Origin: Rapana venosa
Lineage: Eukaryota; Mollusca; Gastropoda; Neogastropoda; Muricidae
Length of the DNA stretch: 64,000 nucleotides
Assembly: GCA_028751875.1 (NCBI GenBank)
Contig: CM054140.1
Location: 48,821,456 to 48,885,455, forward strand
Direction: 5' to 3'
The stretch's first letter is position 1. Each line of letters starts with the position of its first letter. The notes under the pieces were generated by a model, which worked only from the letters and a program-made list of their open reading frames with translations, did not search any database and was not told the origin of the DNA. The position numbers and the translations under genes were made by a program. This document shows positions 10,978 through 21,617 of this stretch, piece after piece.

Positions 10978-11530
10978 ACTCCATTAGTAATGATGTTTTA
11001 GTTCTTAGTGTTTTGGATAAAACTCAAGTCTTTTGTACAACAATACAGACAGAATAAGCAATCATTATAGGAAAGAAAGGAAGCAGAATGGCAGGAAGAA
11101 TATTTTAGTATATTCCAAAAGGAAGAACCTTGACAAAGAGCATGTATAACTGCCTTATGATTTGGTGCTGTATGAACTGGTTGTTTGTGGGTTTTTTTAT
11201 AAGCCACTATTCGCCGATGAACAAAAATGTCAGGTGGAGAACGTTTGTAAAGCTTTTCAAAGTAGATGGGAGTCAAGTTGCTCAGGATTCTGTAAAGCAA
11301 GAGAGAAAATTTGTAATTTATTCTCTTTTCAAGAGGAAGCCAGTGGAAAGAATACCGAAGTGAAGTGGTGTGGACATATTTGAGAGAACGAAGGGTATGT
11401 CTCACAGCATGGTTTTAAAACCTTCAGGAGTTGGAAAAGAAGCATGTACGGCAGTCAGAAGGAAGGAAGCTGCAATAATCAAGTCAAGAAAGTAGTAGAA
11501 CATACACAGGGGTTTTTGTTGCAGCTTGAG
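10978..11530 (-). mobile_element. Decayed LINE, C-terminal part of reverse transcriptase
   Basis: On the minus strand, 11,405-10,998 stays open and reads HTLRSLKYVHTTSL, then SFHWLPLEKRINYK, LYRILSNLTPIYFEKLY and GSSFWN near the end. This is the conserved thumb/C-terminal region of CR1/L2/jockey-type LINE ORF2 (LHWLPV..RI.YK...Y..L....P.Y). Just upstream, around 11,500, LDYCSFLPSDC matches the SRLDYCN-L element of the same protein in another frame, with the preceding Arg codon changed to TGA. It is therefore a dead, 5'-truncated copy. Block B has it at 25,130-25,560, more broken. Confidence 0.8.
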
Positions 11531-11743
11531 AGAATGTTATTGAATTGACCTACATTACATTTGAGACCATGTGACAGAGGATCCATAGCCTGACACTTCC
11601 TCCTTGTGTCCATCAGGCCCAAGAAGCATGAACACGTATCTTTGTGCTAGGAGAAGGCTAAACTCGGAGTAGTTCCCAACAAACAGTTGGCGCTTAATTA
11701 ACAACATCATTCATTCTTAGCCTCTAACCCCAAAACACAATTG

Positions 11744-12186
11744 GTGGATTGGTGAGCTAACGCACCTGCCTAGAGAGCAAAAAGTCCGGGTTCGAAGTGT
11801 CCCGTTTTTGCTCAAACTTTTCCCCCATCCACTAGACCGTAAGTTGTGGTCTGGGTGCTAATATTTCGGATGAGACAATAAACCGAAGTCCCCTATGTAA
11901 CACGCATTTAGTGCACGTAAAAGATCCCTCGGCAACAAGAGAGTTGTCCCTGGCCAAATTCTGTAGAAAAAGTCACTCTGATAGGGCAATAAAGACACAT
12001 GCAAACAGAAAAAGGAAAAAATAGGTGGCACTGCTCTTGTGGCGACGCACTCCTCCCAGGGAGAGCAGCCCGAATTTTATGCAGAGAACTCTGCCGTGAC
12101 TTAAAGTGGTATACAATACAATACAACACATTACAATACCATACCATACCATACCATACCATACTGTACCATACCATACCATACCA
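11744..12186 (+). mobile_element. Family-II SINE with ATACC tail
   Basis: Head ggtggattggtgagctaacg with gggttcgaagtgtcccg; body tttcggatgagacaataaac, cggcaacaagagagttgtcc; end cgtgacttaaagtggtatac. The tail has become an (ATACA/ATACC)n array of about 70 bp. Block B has it at 25,855-26,290. Confidence 0.85.
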
Positions 12187-12556
12187 TCGCTTTGAACAAA
12201 AGGTTCCAAAGGCTGCACTATCTCTACACAATAATCTGCCTTTGATGTAACTCAGACCATTAAATATCTCATAAAACTGCTGATAATCTTCATTGTAGTA
12301 GACTTCGCTCTGGTATGTGGGAATAACAATGTGGGAATCTTGATCAGTGAAGGTGGAAGAGTCCTAGATCCTATACTTTGTTTTCTTTCGCCCTGCACTG
12401 AACTACCTCAGCCTTTTGTACTGTCCTGTCTATCTGTCTTCGGTACCTTTGTCAATCGGTCCGTCTGTCTGCCTCTGTCTCTGTCCCTGTCCGTCTGTCT
12501 CTTTTTCTGAGCTCGGACATAACTAATAGATTTGAAAAAAGTACTAGGGTCAAGTG

Positions 12557-12558
<2 letters not shown>
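12187..12558. other. Intronic sequence, no gene seen
   Basis: Unique-looking intron with TGTC/TGCC-rich pyrimidine sequence at 12,426-12,505. Nothing else was recognised. Confidence 0.4.

Positions 12559-12606
<48 letters not shown>
12559..12606. repeat. CT dinucleotide array
   Basis: About 48 bp of (CT)n. The equivalent in block B (26,665) is only a short (TCTG)n, so its length differs between the two versions. Confidence 0.85.
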
Positions 12607-12607
<1 letters not shown>

Positions 12608-12639
12608 ATTGTAAAATGTTTATAACACTTATGTCATGT

Positions 12640-13058
12640 GGATCGGTGGTCTAGAGGTATCGCACCTATGTAGAAAGCGAAAAGTGCGGGTCGAAGTGTG
12701 CGGTGGTTCGAATCCCGTTTGGACCCGAAACTTTCCCCCCATTCATTAGACCATGAGTGGCGGTCTGGGCGCTAGTCTTTCGGATGAGATGATAAACCGA
12801 GGTCTCGTGTGTTACACATAATTATTTAGCGCTCTTAAATGAGCCCACGGCAACAAGAGAGTTGTCGCTGGCAAAATTCTGTAGAAAAAAGCCACTCTGA
12901 TAGGGAAACAAGTAAAGTTCAGACAGGAAAAAAGAAAAAAAAAAGGGTGGCGCTGCTCTTGTGGTGACGCGCTCTCCCTGGGGAGAGTGGCTGGAATTTC
13001 ACGCAGAGAAATCTGCCATGACTTAAAGTGGTATAAATAAATAAATAAACAAATAAAT
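12640..13058 (+). mobile_element. Family-II SINE present in block A but absent from B and C
   Basis: Full-length element: tRNA-like head (ggatcggtggtctagaggt, then ggttcgaatcccg), central ctttcggatgagatgataaa, conserved body with cggcaacaagagagttgtc, and an AAAT-type tail. The matching place in block B (about 26,716-26,722) runs uninterrupted from tatgtcat into atggcc. A second, unbroken copy of the target lies at 13,160-13,260, which also shows the pre-insertion sequence. No long target-site duplication is visible. Confidence 0.85.
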
Positions 13059-13159
13059 ATGCCCATTTTGTATACCCGCCATTCTTTTGTTTTGTGGCAT
13101 AAGACGATGTACAGTAAAAGTCTGAACTCTTTGTCTCCCTCTCTGTCTCTGTGTGTGTG

Positions 13160-13258
13160 ATTGTAATATGTTTATATCACATGTCATATGCCCACTCTGT
13201 ATGCCCGACCAATTCATTTGTTTTGTGAGCTAAGGCTGATGTACAGTTTTAGTCTAAA

Positions 13259-13317
<59 letters not shown>
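13160..13317. repeat. Second copy of the SINE target segment plus CT array
   Basis: gtaatatgtttatatcacat through ttttgttttgtgagctaagg and gatgtacagt repeats the sequence flanking the SINE (12,608-12,639 plus 13,059-13,140). A (CT)n array follows from 13,259. Both copies of this segment exist in block B, where the first is unbroken. Confidence 0.7.
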
Positions 13318-13319
<2 letters not shown>

Positions 13320-13815
13320 CACCCCTACCTCCCCCCCCTCTCTCTGCATACCCACCCCTCTTCCCTATCCTCCTCCCCCTCCTCCACACTATTTATCACG
13401 CACCCTTTCACGGTGACACGTTTCACTCCCACCAACTGATAAACTGACCACAACAAGGTCAGACAATGGTGGACACTACACCGGGGACTCACGTACGGAC
13501 AACAGCAGAAAAAACCCTGATAGTGCTGTGTAACACTGCTATCGGGCCCTCTCCACAAGGCCCTAATCTGCCAGCTACAGGCCTATTTAGAAGGTCAACA
13601 GAGGCCCTGTAGTGAAAGACTAAGGTCAAACACTGTATGTTATCTGCCTGATGGCGGTAGTGAAGCTATTTGGCCTGCTGGCCAGTCCCGCTTATCTGGT
13701 AGTTCTCTACCAGACTGTTGAGTATGTTCTGGGTACAGTGCGTGTGTGGGTGTGTGTGTGAAAAAGTGGGGTACAGTGTTGTAGCCATCACAACACTCAT
13801 GCCCTTAATGGAGGG
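13318..13815. other. Intronic sequence, no gene seen
   Basis: C-rich stretch at 13,318-13,390, then unremarkable sequence. No exon was recognised although one is expected between 9,936 and 15,115. Confidence 0.4.
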
Positions 13816-14231
13816 ACGGGATAGCCTGGTGGTTTTGAGCCTTGAGCGTTGCACTCGTGATCTGACGGCCTGGGTTCGAATCCCGTTTAAGGGGATCTCC
13901 CCATCCCACCTCTGAACAGGATTCCCCCCCACTCCACCTCCACCTCTGGGAGTTAACATCAGTGCCGACTCTACTACCCCAAATACTCCCCCCCCCCCCC
14001 CCCCCACCAAAAAAAAAAGTCCTTCGGATGAGACTTTAAACAGTGTGCAAACATACGCATAACATCTTGCGCACCTTAAAACCGTTTCAGCTTTTCGGAA
14101 GAGTAGGCGAGTGTGTGCTGGTGGGAACGGATGACATTTACAAAACCGCAAGCACACGGGGACTAGACATAAAAAACACATGAACGCTTATTCCATTATA
14201 AATAAAAAGAAAAGAAATAAAATTAAAAAAA
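13816..14231 (+). mobile_element. Family-I SINE with internal poly-C
   Basis: Head acgggatagcctggtggttt with ctgggttcgaatcccgttta; gggagttaacatcagtgccg; a poly-C run at 13,987-14,005; ccttcggatgagactttaaa; gtgtgtgctggtgggaacgg; A-rich AAAT/AAAG tail. Block B copy at 27,432-27,830. Confidence 0.85.
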
Positions 14232-14700
14232 CAAGAAAAGAGCTTCTGTTATCATACTCGGATTTTGTCACATCGAAAGTGGTGCAGTGTATGGGATGTT
14301 GACAGATATTCAGAGATAAAACTATCGCAGAGATCAGAGAAGGCTCCAGCGTACTAAGTCAAATAATGGAGGCCTGCAAAAACAAACTGGCCTACTTCAC
14401 TATACCCTTGTGGCCCAGGCCAAAAGCTTTGCCAGTTATTGATCAATGTAAGCTAAGTGCCAAGGCCTATGTTAAAGTGTTGTTAGGACACATGGAGAGA
14501 GAACTAGTTATTCGCATGTACTTCATTCTGTCTTTTCTCTCTCTCGCTGACTCAATGTAAAACTTTGCCCGAGCATGACTTTACACGAGTCTTCTCTTTC
14601 GTCTGCGTGCTTGCATGCATGCAAGCATGTGTGTATGTGTTTATTTATTTATATTTATTAATTATATTCTTTTATTTCGAGGATAATGGAATAAGCATTC

Positions 14701-14732
<32 letters not shown>

Positions 14733-15115
14733 GTGTGTAGGTGCATGCGTGCATACGTGCACGCGTGCATGTGCATGCATCCAATATATCTTACTCCTTG
14801 ACCAGACCCTCCAACATCCCAGTCACTTTTTCCACCCGAACTAAAAATTCGAGCTCGATTTCAGTTTTGTCTGCTTTTATCTGTCTGCCCTCCTGTCTGT
14901 CTGCGTTTGTCTTCCCACGCCTGCCTGAGTGTGCATGTGTATAGGTCAGTACATGGCTGTGTAGAGTTGTGAGCGCAGGCGCATGCGGCCATGCATACAT
15001 GTGTGTGTTTGTGTAGACTAGCAGGCTTGTCTGTAGCTCGGATTGTCCCTGCGCCTTTCCTGTGAGAGAGGCCCTGTCTATATCTGTCTGACCCTTACCA
15101 CTTGCTTTGTTTCAG
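14232..15115. other. Intronic sequence with a SINE tail fragment and GT array
   Basis: It holds a family-I 3' end on the minus strand at about 14,640-14,700 (TTTATT tail, ggataatggaataagcattc), a (GT)n array at 14,699-14,730, and GC/GT-rich steps at 14,735-14,780. No exon was recognised. Confidence 0.5.
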
Positions 15116-15157
15116 AGGGTGGAGGACTGGGCCTTGTTCATGCAAAATATGAGGCAA
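15116..15157 (+). CDS. SLC4A11: 42-nt microexon of the SLC4A11-like gene
   Basis: A pyrimidine-rich acceptor (ctttgtttcag) precedes 42 nt that read RVEDWALFMQNMRQ in phase 0 and end at a gtaata donor. A GC donor four bases earlier (gag|gcaagt) is an alternative. The phase-0 reading joins the next exon to give a helical, SLC4A11-like run into LLPEKDFAAEIRGF. The other frame gives a glycine-rich peptide that does not fit the next exon. The donor runs straight into an AAT/AAC microsatellite. Copies in blocks B and C carry compensating indels. Such a small exon cannot be called from homology alone; splice signals and frame continuity are the evidence. Confidence 0.6.
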
Positions 15158-15191
15158 GTAATAATAATAATAATATAATAATAACAACAAT

Positions 15192-15224
<33 letters not shown>

Positions 15225-15283
15225 AATGTATGGAATTTATATAGCGCTGAATCTTGTAAAGCACCAAATCAAAGCGCTCAGAT
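15158..15283. repeat. AAT/AAC microsatellite and tail of a dispersed element
   Basis: (AAT)n and (AAC)n begin at the microexon donor and lead into atgtatggaatttatatagc, gctgaatcttgtaaagcacc, aaatcaaagcgctcagatga. The same motif is at 23,776 and 54,456, so this is the 3' end of a dispersed element on the minus strand. Confidence 0.6.
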
Positions 15284-15291
15284 GATTTAAA

Positions 15292-15606
15292 TTTTTTTTA
15301 AATACTTTGTATCGAGGACAATGGAACAAGCACCCAGATGCTTTTTTTCTACATCCAGTCCCCATGTGTATATGGTTTTGGAAATTCTGCCATCTGCTCC
15401 CACCGGCACACAATGGCCTACTCTTACGAAAAGCGGAACAGGATTTAACATATGCGCAAGATGTTCTGCGCGCGTTCGCACACGGGGCCTCGGTTTATAG
15501 TCTCATCCAAAGGACTTTTGGGGAGAGTGGGGTCCCCTTGAATGGGATTCGAACCCGGGTCGTCAGATTGCGAACGCAATGTTCTAACCACTAGGCTATC
15601 CCGTTT
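15292..15606 (-). mobile_element. Family-I SINE
   Basis: Minus strand: ggatagcctagtggttagaa, gacccgggttcgaatcccat, ccaaaagtcctttggatgag, cataggccattg-type body and a short T-rich end on the + strand. The gggagttaacatcag segment is missing. Block B copy at 28,925-29,265, where that segment is partly present. Confidence 0.8.
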
Positions 15607-15934
15607 CCCCCGTTGGCGTACTGTGTGAGCCATGAATAGCTCACCCACCTCTCCCCTAAATACCCCAACTTAGGAGAACTAGACTTAAGCAGTGTAATGC
15701 AAAAAAAAAAAAAGCAAATAACCTGATGAAATTAAAATGCGATAGAATTTATATAAACCAATGTTTTGAGATGCATAAAAACAGCTTAAGTATTAGAAAG
15801 CGCACAGTTTCCAAACAGAAAAAATCCAATCAATCAAACAAAAACAAAAAAAGGAAAATCCAACTTCGGAACATTCATAAAAACTCTCCTTGTAGCCAGA
15901 AAAAGTAATCTGACAGCTCATTCCTTTTCTTCCA

Positions 15935-16192
15935 CTTACTTTTGGCACTTTTCTGAATATTACTGTTGCCACTTTTCTGAATGTTACTTTTGCCACTTTT
16001 ATGAATATTACTTTTGCCACTTTTCTGAATATTACTGTTGCCACTTTTCTGAATGTTACTTTTGCCACTTTTCTGAATACTACTTTTGGCACTTTTATAA
16101 ATATTACTTTTGGCACTTTTCTGAATATCACTTTTGGCACTTTTCTGAGTATTACTTTTGGCGCTTTTCTGAATATAATTTTTGCCACTTGT
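15935..16192. repeat. 24-bp tandem repeat, about 11 copies
   Basis: Unit: ttacttttgccacttttctgaata, with G/C variants (ttggcac for ttgccac). The minus-strand frame reads KVIFRKVP-type repeats because 24 is a multiple of three. It is not a gene. Block B (29,580-29,690) has only about five units. Confidence 0.88.
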
Positions 16193-16703
16193 GAGTGTGC
16201 TTACATTTCTGGCCTGCTAGAAAGCAGATTTCTCAAATAGCACAACATATGAACGCTACGCTCATTTGAAGGGCAAACTGCATTGATCTTTGCTTTGCTT
16301 CGTCTGTCATCAGTGTGTCTGTCCATTAATCTGTTTGCATGTGTGCTTTCTGCTTTGTCTAATTGTCTTTCAATATTAATAGTTTGTCAGTGTGTCTGTC
16401 AGTCAGACTGGCTGTGTTCTTGCCGCTTGTCTTTCAATATAGTTGGCTTTGTATTGGTATATGTAGGTATGCATGTAAGTGTGTGTATGAGTGTGACTGT
16501 GTGTATGTGAGTGCATGCGTGTATGTAAAACAGCAATGTTTGTAAAATGTGAGTGTGCATGAATAACTGTATAAAGCAAACTAGTACAATTAATTTTGTC
16601 GTGCATATGTGTATTTGTGATTTGAGATGAATTGAAAGAAAAGCTTATCATAAAAACACAGGGAGGCAAAGTAGAGAGAGATGTACAGAGAAACAGACAG
16701 ACT

Positions 16704-16704
<1 letters not shown>

Positions 16705-16756
<52 letters not shown>

Positions 16757-16765
16757 CACACACAC
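16705..16765. repeat. AC dinucleotide array
   Basis: (AC)n with two interruptions. It is followed by ordinary A/C-rich sequence and a poly-C run at 16,914-16,929 that is expanded to more than 70 C in block B (30,080-30,143). Confidence 0.85.
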
Positions 16766-16949
16766 ACCAATCCACGAAAACTACACAGACGACATAAAAA
16801 CAAACAACCTGTCAGCAACGCCAAAGAGACCAAAAGTACAACAACAAAAATACTACCCAACCAACCCACACTAACCAACGCACCAACCAAGCTTACTGCA
16901 CACACCCCGCTCACCCCCCCCCCCCCCCCACCCCTCCTCCCTCGCCACT

Positions 16950-17970
16950 ACAGTACCACAGATGTCTAAGCTCTTGGTATTCTGACAAAAGCAGACTTCA
17001 GTAGCTAACCGGAAACTCGACGACAGGAACCGGAAATGAAGACATCGATTGCATCCGGGGACCCTGCTACCTAGTTAATCATACAGAAAACCTGCCCTGT
17101 CTTGTTGGCTCACAGTCGGCCTGAATGGAGGATGAAGTAAGACAGAGCAGAGAAGCAGGGACAAGAACAGAAAAAAAAGAAGAAGAAGAAGGATAAGACG
17201 AAGAAGAAAAGAAGAAAAGGAAATGCTGGTTTTAAGGTAGAAGAAATTAGAAGTGTGGTTTGGGTTTTTTTAATAAAAATCGTAAATGCTGACTGTGGTA
17301 TTTTCTCTTTCTCTCTTTTTGTTCTTTTCTTCTTCTGATCTATTCTTTTGTTCATTATTACTATTTTCCCCTCTTTTGATGAGGGCCTGGTGTAAAGAAG
17401 CCACTGGCTTATCCAAATACCCTCATCTTTTGAGTGATCTATGTTCAGTGTGCTGATTGTATTGTTCAGCATGGCATTGAACTTTTCGCATGAAATGTCG
17501 ATATGAATTTGTTCTACATTTTCTGACTTCCAGACATATTTATTGCAGTCTTTTAACACTGTCGTTGAGATCACTGTCTTGGCATGTTTTGTACAACTGG
17601 AAGTTTACTGATACAACATATAGAGAAAGAGAGAGAGATAGAGAGAGAAAAGAGTGGTACCTCTTTTTATTCTATTGTCGTAACAGTGCCCAGCCATTAT
17701 TCGGCCAAACTGCATTCAAAAATAGTATACAATATCATTTCATAATGTGCAAATTTTCTTGGAATCTTAAATGGTCTCTTAGAAATGTCCAAACAAGAAC
17801 AATGAGTTGACAGAACAGTTGAATGAAAAGGAGCACTGGTTCCAGGAATATTCCACACAGTTGCTGTTCTTTCTATTCTTGTGCCATCAACATGAGTCAG
17901 CAATTATGAACTAGTTTCTTGCATTTGTTTATCGTGTGATTTTGTTCAGTAACGTTTTTGATTCTTAAAC
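16950..17970. other. Intronic sequence, no gene seen
   Basis: It includes a purine-rich stretch at 17,150-17,220 and T-rich sequence. No exon or element was recognised. Confidence 0.4.
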
Positions 17971-17972
17971 TC

Positions 17973-18470
17973 TGAACAGTTTTTGACAAGATGCATTGCA
18001 TTTTACAAAAACAAACTATCATCAGTCTCCATATTTTCCAGTCCTTTTTCTTGTTTGCATTCTATCCTTTAAGTGTTACTGTTTCGAAAAACAGTTTGCA
18101 ACTGTTGATATGATGTACTTGATTTTGGGAGGACAAAAATGACCATTATCGATAGTTTCGTTGCATTTCTTGTGTTTGTGTAATAAACTTTGCTGGGTTT
18201 TTTGTTACTAATTATGCAGGTTTTTATTTTTTATTTGATGTATTGCACTTTGGAGAGGAAAATGATAAATCATCATCGACATTTTTTCTTTTTATTTACT
18301 AGTCACCCAATCTATTTTCAAATCATTTTAAAAAAAGCCTATAAAAACCCTGTACAAGATGTATTGCATTTTGGGAAAAAAGCGAGCAATATCTATTTTT
18401 TGTGCCCTTTTTAATTTTCAAAGTGGGAATTCCTCATTATTTTTACAGAGCAAACACACACCTTTTTCTA
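17973..18470. repeat. Decayed tandem repeat of about 125 bp
   Basis: Phrases like gatgcattgcattttacaaa (17,991), gatgtacttgattttgggag (18,112), gatgtattgcactttggaga (18,237) and gatgtattgcattttgggaa (18,357) recur every 120-128 bp, each followed by T-rich sequence. About four units. Confidence 0.55.
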
Positions 18471-18721
18471 GGCTGTTTGTTTCATTTTCTCAGTAAACAA
18501 ATATCAGAACTGATTGAAACCGACCTTAAACTTGGAAAATTTTCACGTTTGTGTCGACAAAGACATTTTGTTTTTCCTGGGTTTTGTTTGTTCGTTTGTT
18601 TGTTTGTTTGTTTGAAACTCTCCTCCACGTTTTGACTTATGAACAGAAAAAATAAAACAAAAAAATACTGATTCAATAATGCTGGCAGGCACAAGCTGAA
18701 AATCATATATATATATTGCAC

Positions 18722-18736
18722 GCACACACCAGCGCG

Positions 18737-18803
<67 letters not shown>

Positions 18804-18846
18804 CACACACACACACACAAAGACAGACACAGACACACACACACAC
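18722..18846. repeat. GC/AC compound microsatellite
   Basis: cgcgcgcg then (AC)n with one aacac interruption and GACAC variants. Non-coding. Confidence 0.85.
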
Positions 18847-19326
18847 TGTCTAAAATCATTTTTTAGTGGATAATCGTTAAAATGCCACACACACACATTC
18901 CTCCTCCTCCCCCCCTCTCACCCCCCCCCCCCAAACCTACCCAAAGAAATACGCACACGCATGCGCGCACATATACACTAACACCGATGGAAAGATAAAA
19001 GAGTTTAAAAAAAACAACCCAGACCATATACGGCACACACTTATAGAGGGAGAAGGCAGGGAGAAGGAGAGGGAGATGTTTCTTTGCACATGCATACTGT
19101 TTTCTTTTCTTCCCAAGAAACGAAGCTGTACATGGGTTCCTGCCCTCTTTAGGGTCAGGGAAGGTAAAGCAGCGAGGGAGAGGAGATGGGCGCCGCCCTC
19201 AATATGCTGGCCCCTAGAGAAGCTGAGGTCTCTGACGCCTCGCTTCCCTACGACCACACAGGTTATGGGACTTCTTTGCCTGTTCCTTTAACGAAGTTGG
19301 TGACTCTCTTGATTTGATTCTGACAG

Positions 19327-19419
19327 CTTCTGCCAGAGAAGGACTTTGCGGCCGAGATACGAGGATTCCGGGATCTGGAAGCCTTCCTGAAACAGGCCAT
19401 CGTCATGCTGAACTTGCAG
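19327..19419 (+). CDS. SLC4A11: SLC4A11-like exon, cytosolic N-terminal domain
   Basis: Exactly 93 nt (31 codons, phase 0 to phase 0) lie between a ttctgacag acceptor and a gtaccg donor. The peptide contains AEIRGFRDLEAFLKQA followed by IVMLNLQ. It corresponds to the vertebrate SLC4A11 segment with the EEIR..RDL..FL.QA pattern in the band-3-type cytosolic domain. It is the clearest N-terminal exon and has no indel. Block A stops only 275 bases downstream, at 19,694. The next family segment, about 55 residues, is not found anywhere in the window. Confidence 0.85.
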
Positions 19420-19558
19420 GTACCGACTGACTGCTGCATTGCATGCTGCCTCTTGATGCAGGAGGGATGTTGTGTTGGGTGGAGGGATGGAGATGGAGAG
19501 GGGAGTAGGTCGTGAGGGAGAGGATAGAAACAGAGAGACAGAAGGCGGGAGAGATATG

Positions 19559-19559
<1 letters not shown>

Positions 19560-19598
<39 letters not shown>

Positions 19599-19612
19599 TG
19601 TATGTGTGTCTG
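19560..19612. repeat. GT microsatellite near block A end
   Basis: (GT)n with a gg interruption, followed by purine-rich sequence up to the block A/B junction at 19,694. Confidence 0.85.
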
Positions 19613-20081
19613 CGTGCAAGAAAGAGAGCGAGGGAGGAGGGAGAGATATAAAGAGAGAGAGACAGACAGACAAGCTAAAACAACAGAAGAGAGAGTTGGG
19701 TCGTGTTTTAAACTTGTCGTTACATGCAGGGGTTGTGTGTGTGGGATGTAGGAGACGAGAGAGCCTAGTGGACAGAAAACGATAGACTGTCAGTCTCAGT
19801 TACCTGATGTAACTGTCGGATTCTCCACTGATCTCTCTATCTACACCACCTACTTCATCCCTGTTTTACCCCCCTAGTAAACATTGTCCTGACCCCTATT
19901 TGTGTAATGTTATATTGGGAAGGGGACTATGTAAACCACCGGGGTCCTTGTGTGCTTGTAGTTTACCTTTTCATCACGGCTTCTCGAGTGTTCTGGTTTT
20001 AGTGACAATCTTTTTTTTTTGCCTGTACTTGCCAAACTTCAAGTCATGGCTATTTGTGCAAGAAATCCACGTGCTGTATTT

Positions 20082-20112
<31 letters not shown>

Positions 20113-21586
20113 TTCTTTTATCTCTAGATAATGGAATAAGCATACGTGTGCTTTTATACATCAGTCCGTGTGTAGGAGTTTTGGTCAATTTTGTCATCTG
20201 TTATCACCGGCAACATGGCTCTCTTCGTTAAAGTCGAACAGGATTTAACGTGAGTGGCAAGATGTTCTGCATGCGTTCGAACCGGGGCTCGGTTTATAAA
20301 GTTCTCCGAAGGGACTTTGACACTCAGTTCGATTTTTTGGTCCAACTGGGAAGAAGGGCGAGGCTGGGAACAAACCAGAACATCACGGTTTATTGTGCCC
20401 GGCGGAACGTTTAACATCTGCACCTTCCTTAGTAAAAGGTTGACACAACTTTCAAAACGCTACGCTTTGACAGAATCGACATCAACTCAATGTACTCCTC
20501 GCCGCTTACGTCAATCATTTGCAGAATGAAAACTGCCAAAAAAATCAGAAGAGGGAATTTAGATGCAATATCTTCTCTTCACCCCCCCCCCCCTCCACCC
20601 CTAAAACAAAAATAAATATATTTCGGACGGAAGCTATATAGCCGAGTGGATTAAAAGGATTCATCCAGGGTCATGAAGTGGGGGTTTTGAATCTCGGCGG
20701 GTTGGTGAATTAAGTGGGGGGATTTTAACGCTCTTCAGGTCATTACAAGTGCATGACCTGCCAGTGCGTAATTCCTTCGTGTGTATGATTATACGAATGC
20801 AGAGGTCAATAATATTCCCGTTAAAGTTCACGCTGTCTGTCAGTGTTCAGTGAGTTCAGGAAAAACGAATATCAGATACATCCCGACGTGGAATGTGGCT
20901 ACTTCATGGTGGGCAAAAAGCGGCGGCATATATGCAAAATCTTACCATCGGTGACCTCGCGAGCTTAGCGAGAACAGGGAAAGGTTTTTTGAATACAAGT
21001 ATGTCATTCAAGAGTGAGGATAGTGTCTTTTGAGTTGTCAAAAACATCGTTTTTCTTCTTGTCAGTGAACCAAAAAAAAAGACGTGCTTCTCGTACAGTA
21101 AGCCATTACCCAATTACTACTCTCACACACGCCAAAATTTAAGACGGTATAGTACTCGTTTCTTTAGAGAAGGGGTACGTGAGTGGACGCGTGCACGGTT
21201 TGTGGTGTGTGTGTGTGGGTGTGTGTGTGGCGCGTGTGTGTGTGTGTTGTGTGTGTGTGGTGTGTGTGTGTTGTGTGTGTGGGTGTGTGTGTGTGCGTGG
21301 TGCGTGTGCGTGTGTGTGTCTGTGTGTGTATGTGATTCGATTCAGATTAGATTCGAATATTTTTATTGCCTATTTAGTCTGTAGACTTATTTGCACAAAA
21401 AATATGTGTGTGTGTAGTGTGAGTGTGTGTGAGTGTGTGTGTGGTGTGTGTGTCTTTGATTCTTTTTTCTTTTATTTAGAGGATACTGACTAAGCATCAT
21501 GTGCTTTTTTCCCATTCCAGTCGTGTGTTTGCGTTTTTGTTCAAATTTTGTATCATTCAGGCAACAATGGCCTACTCTTCCGAAAG

Positions 21587-21617
<31 letters not shown>

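Noticed and set aside
13816..13890. Functional tRNA genes
   Set aside because: All tRNA-like segments found lead into SINE bodies and tails, have decayed arms, and occur in many copies.
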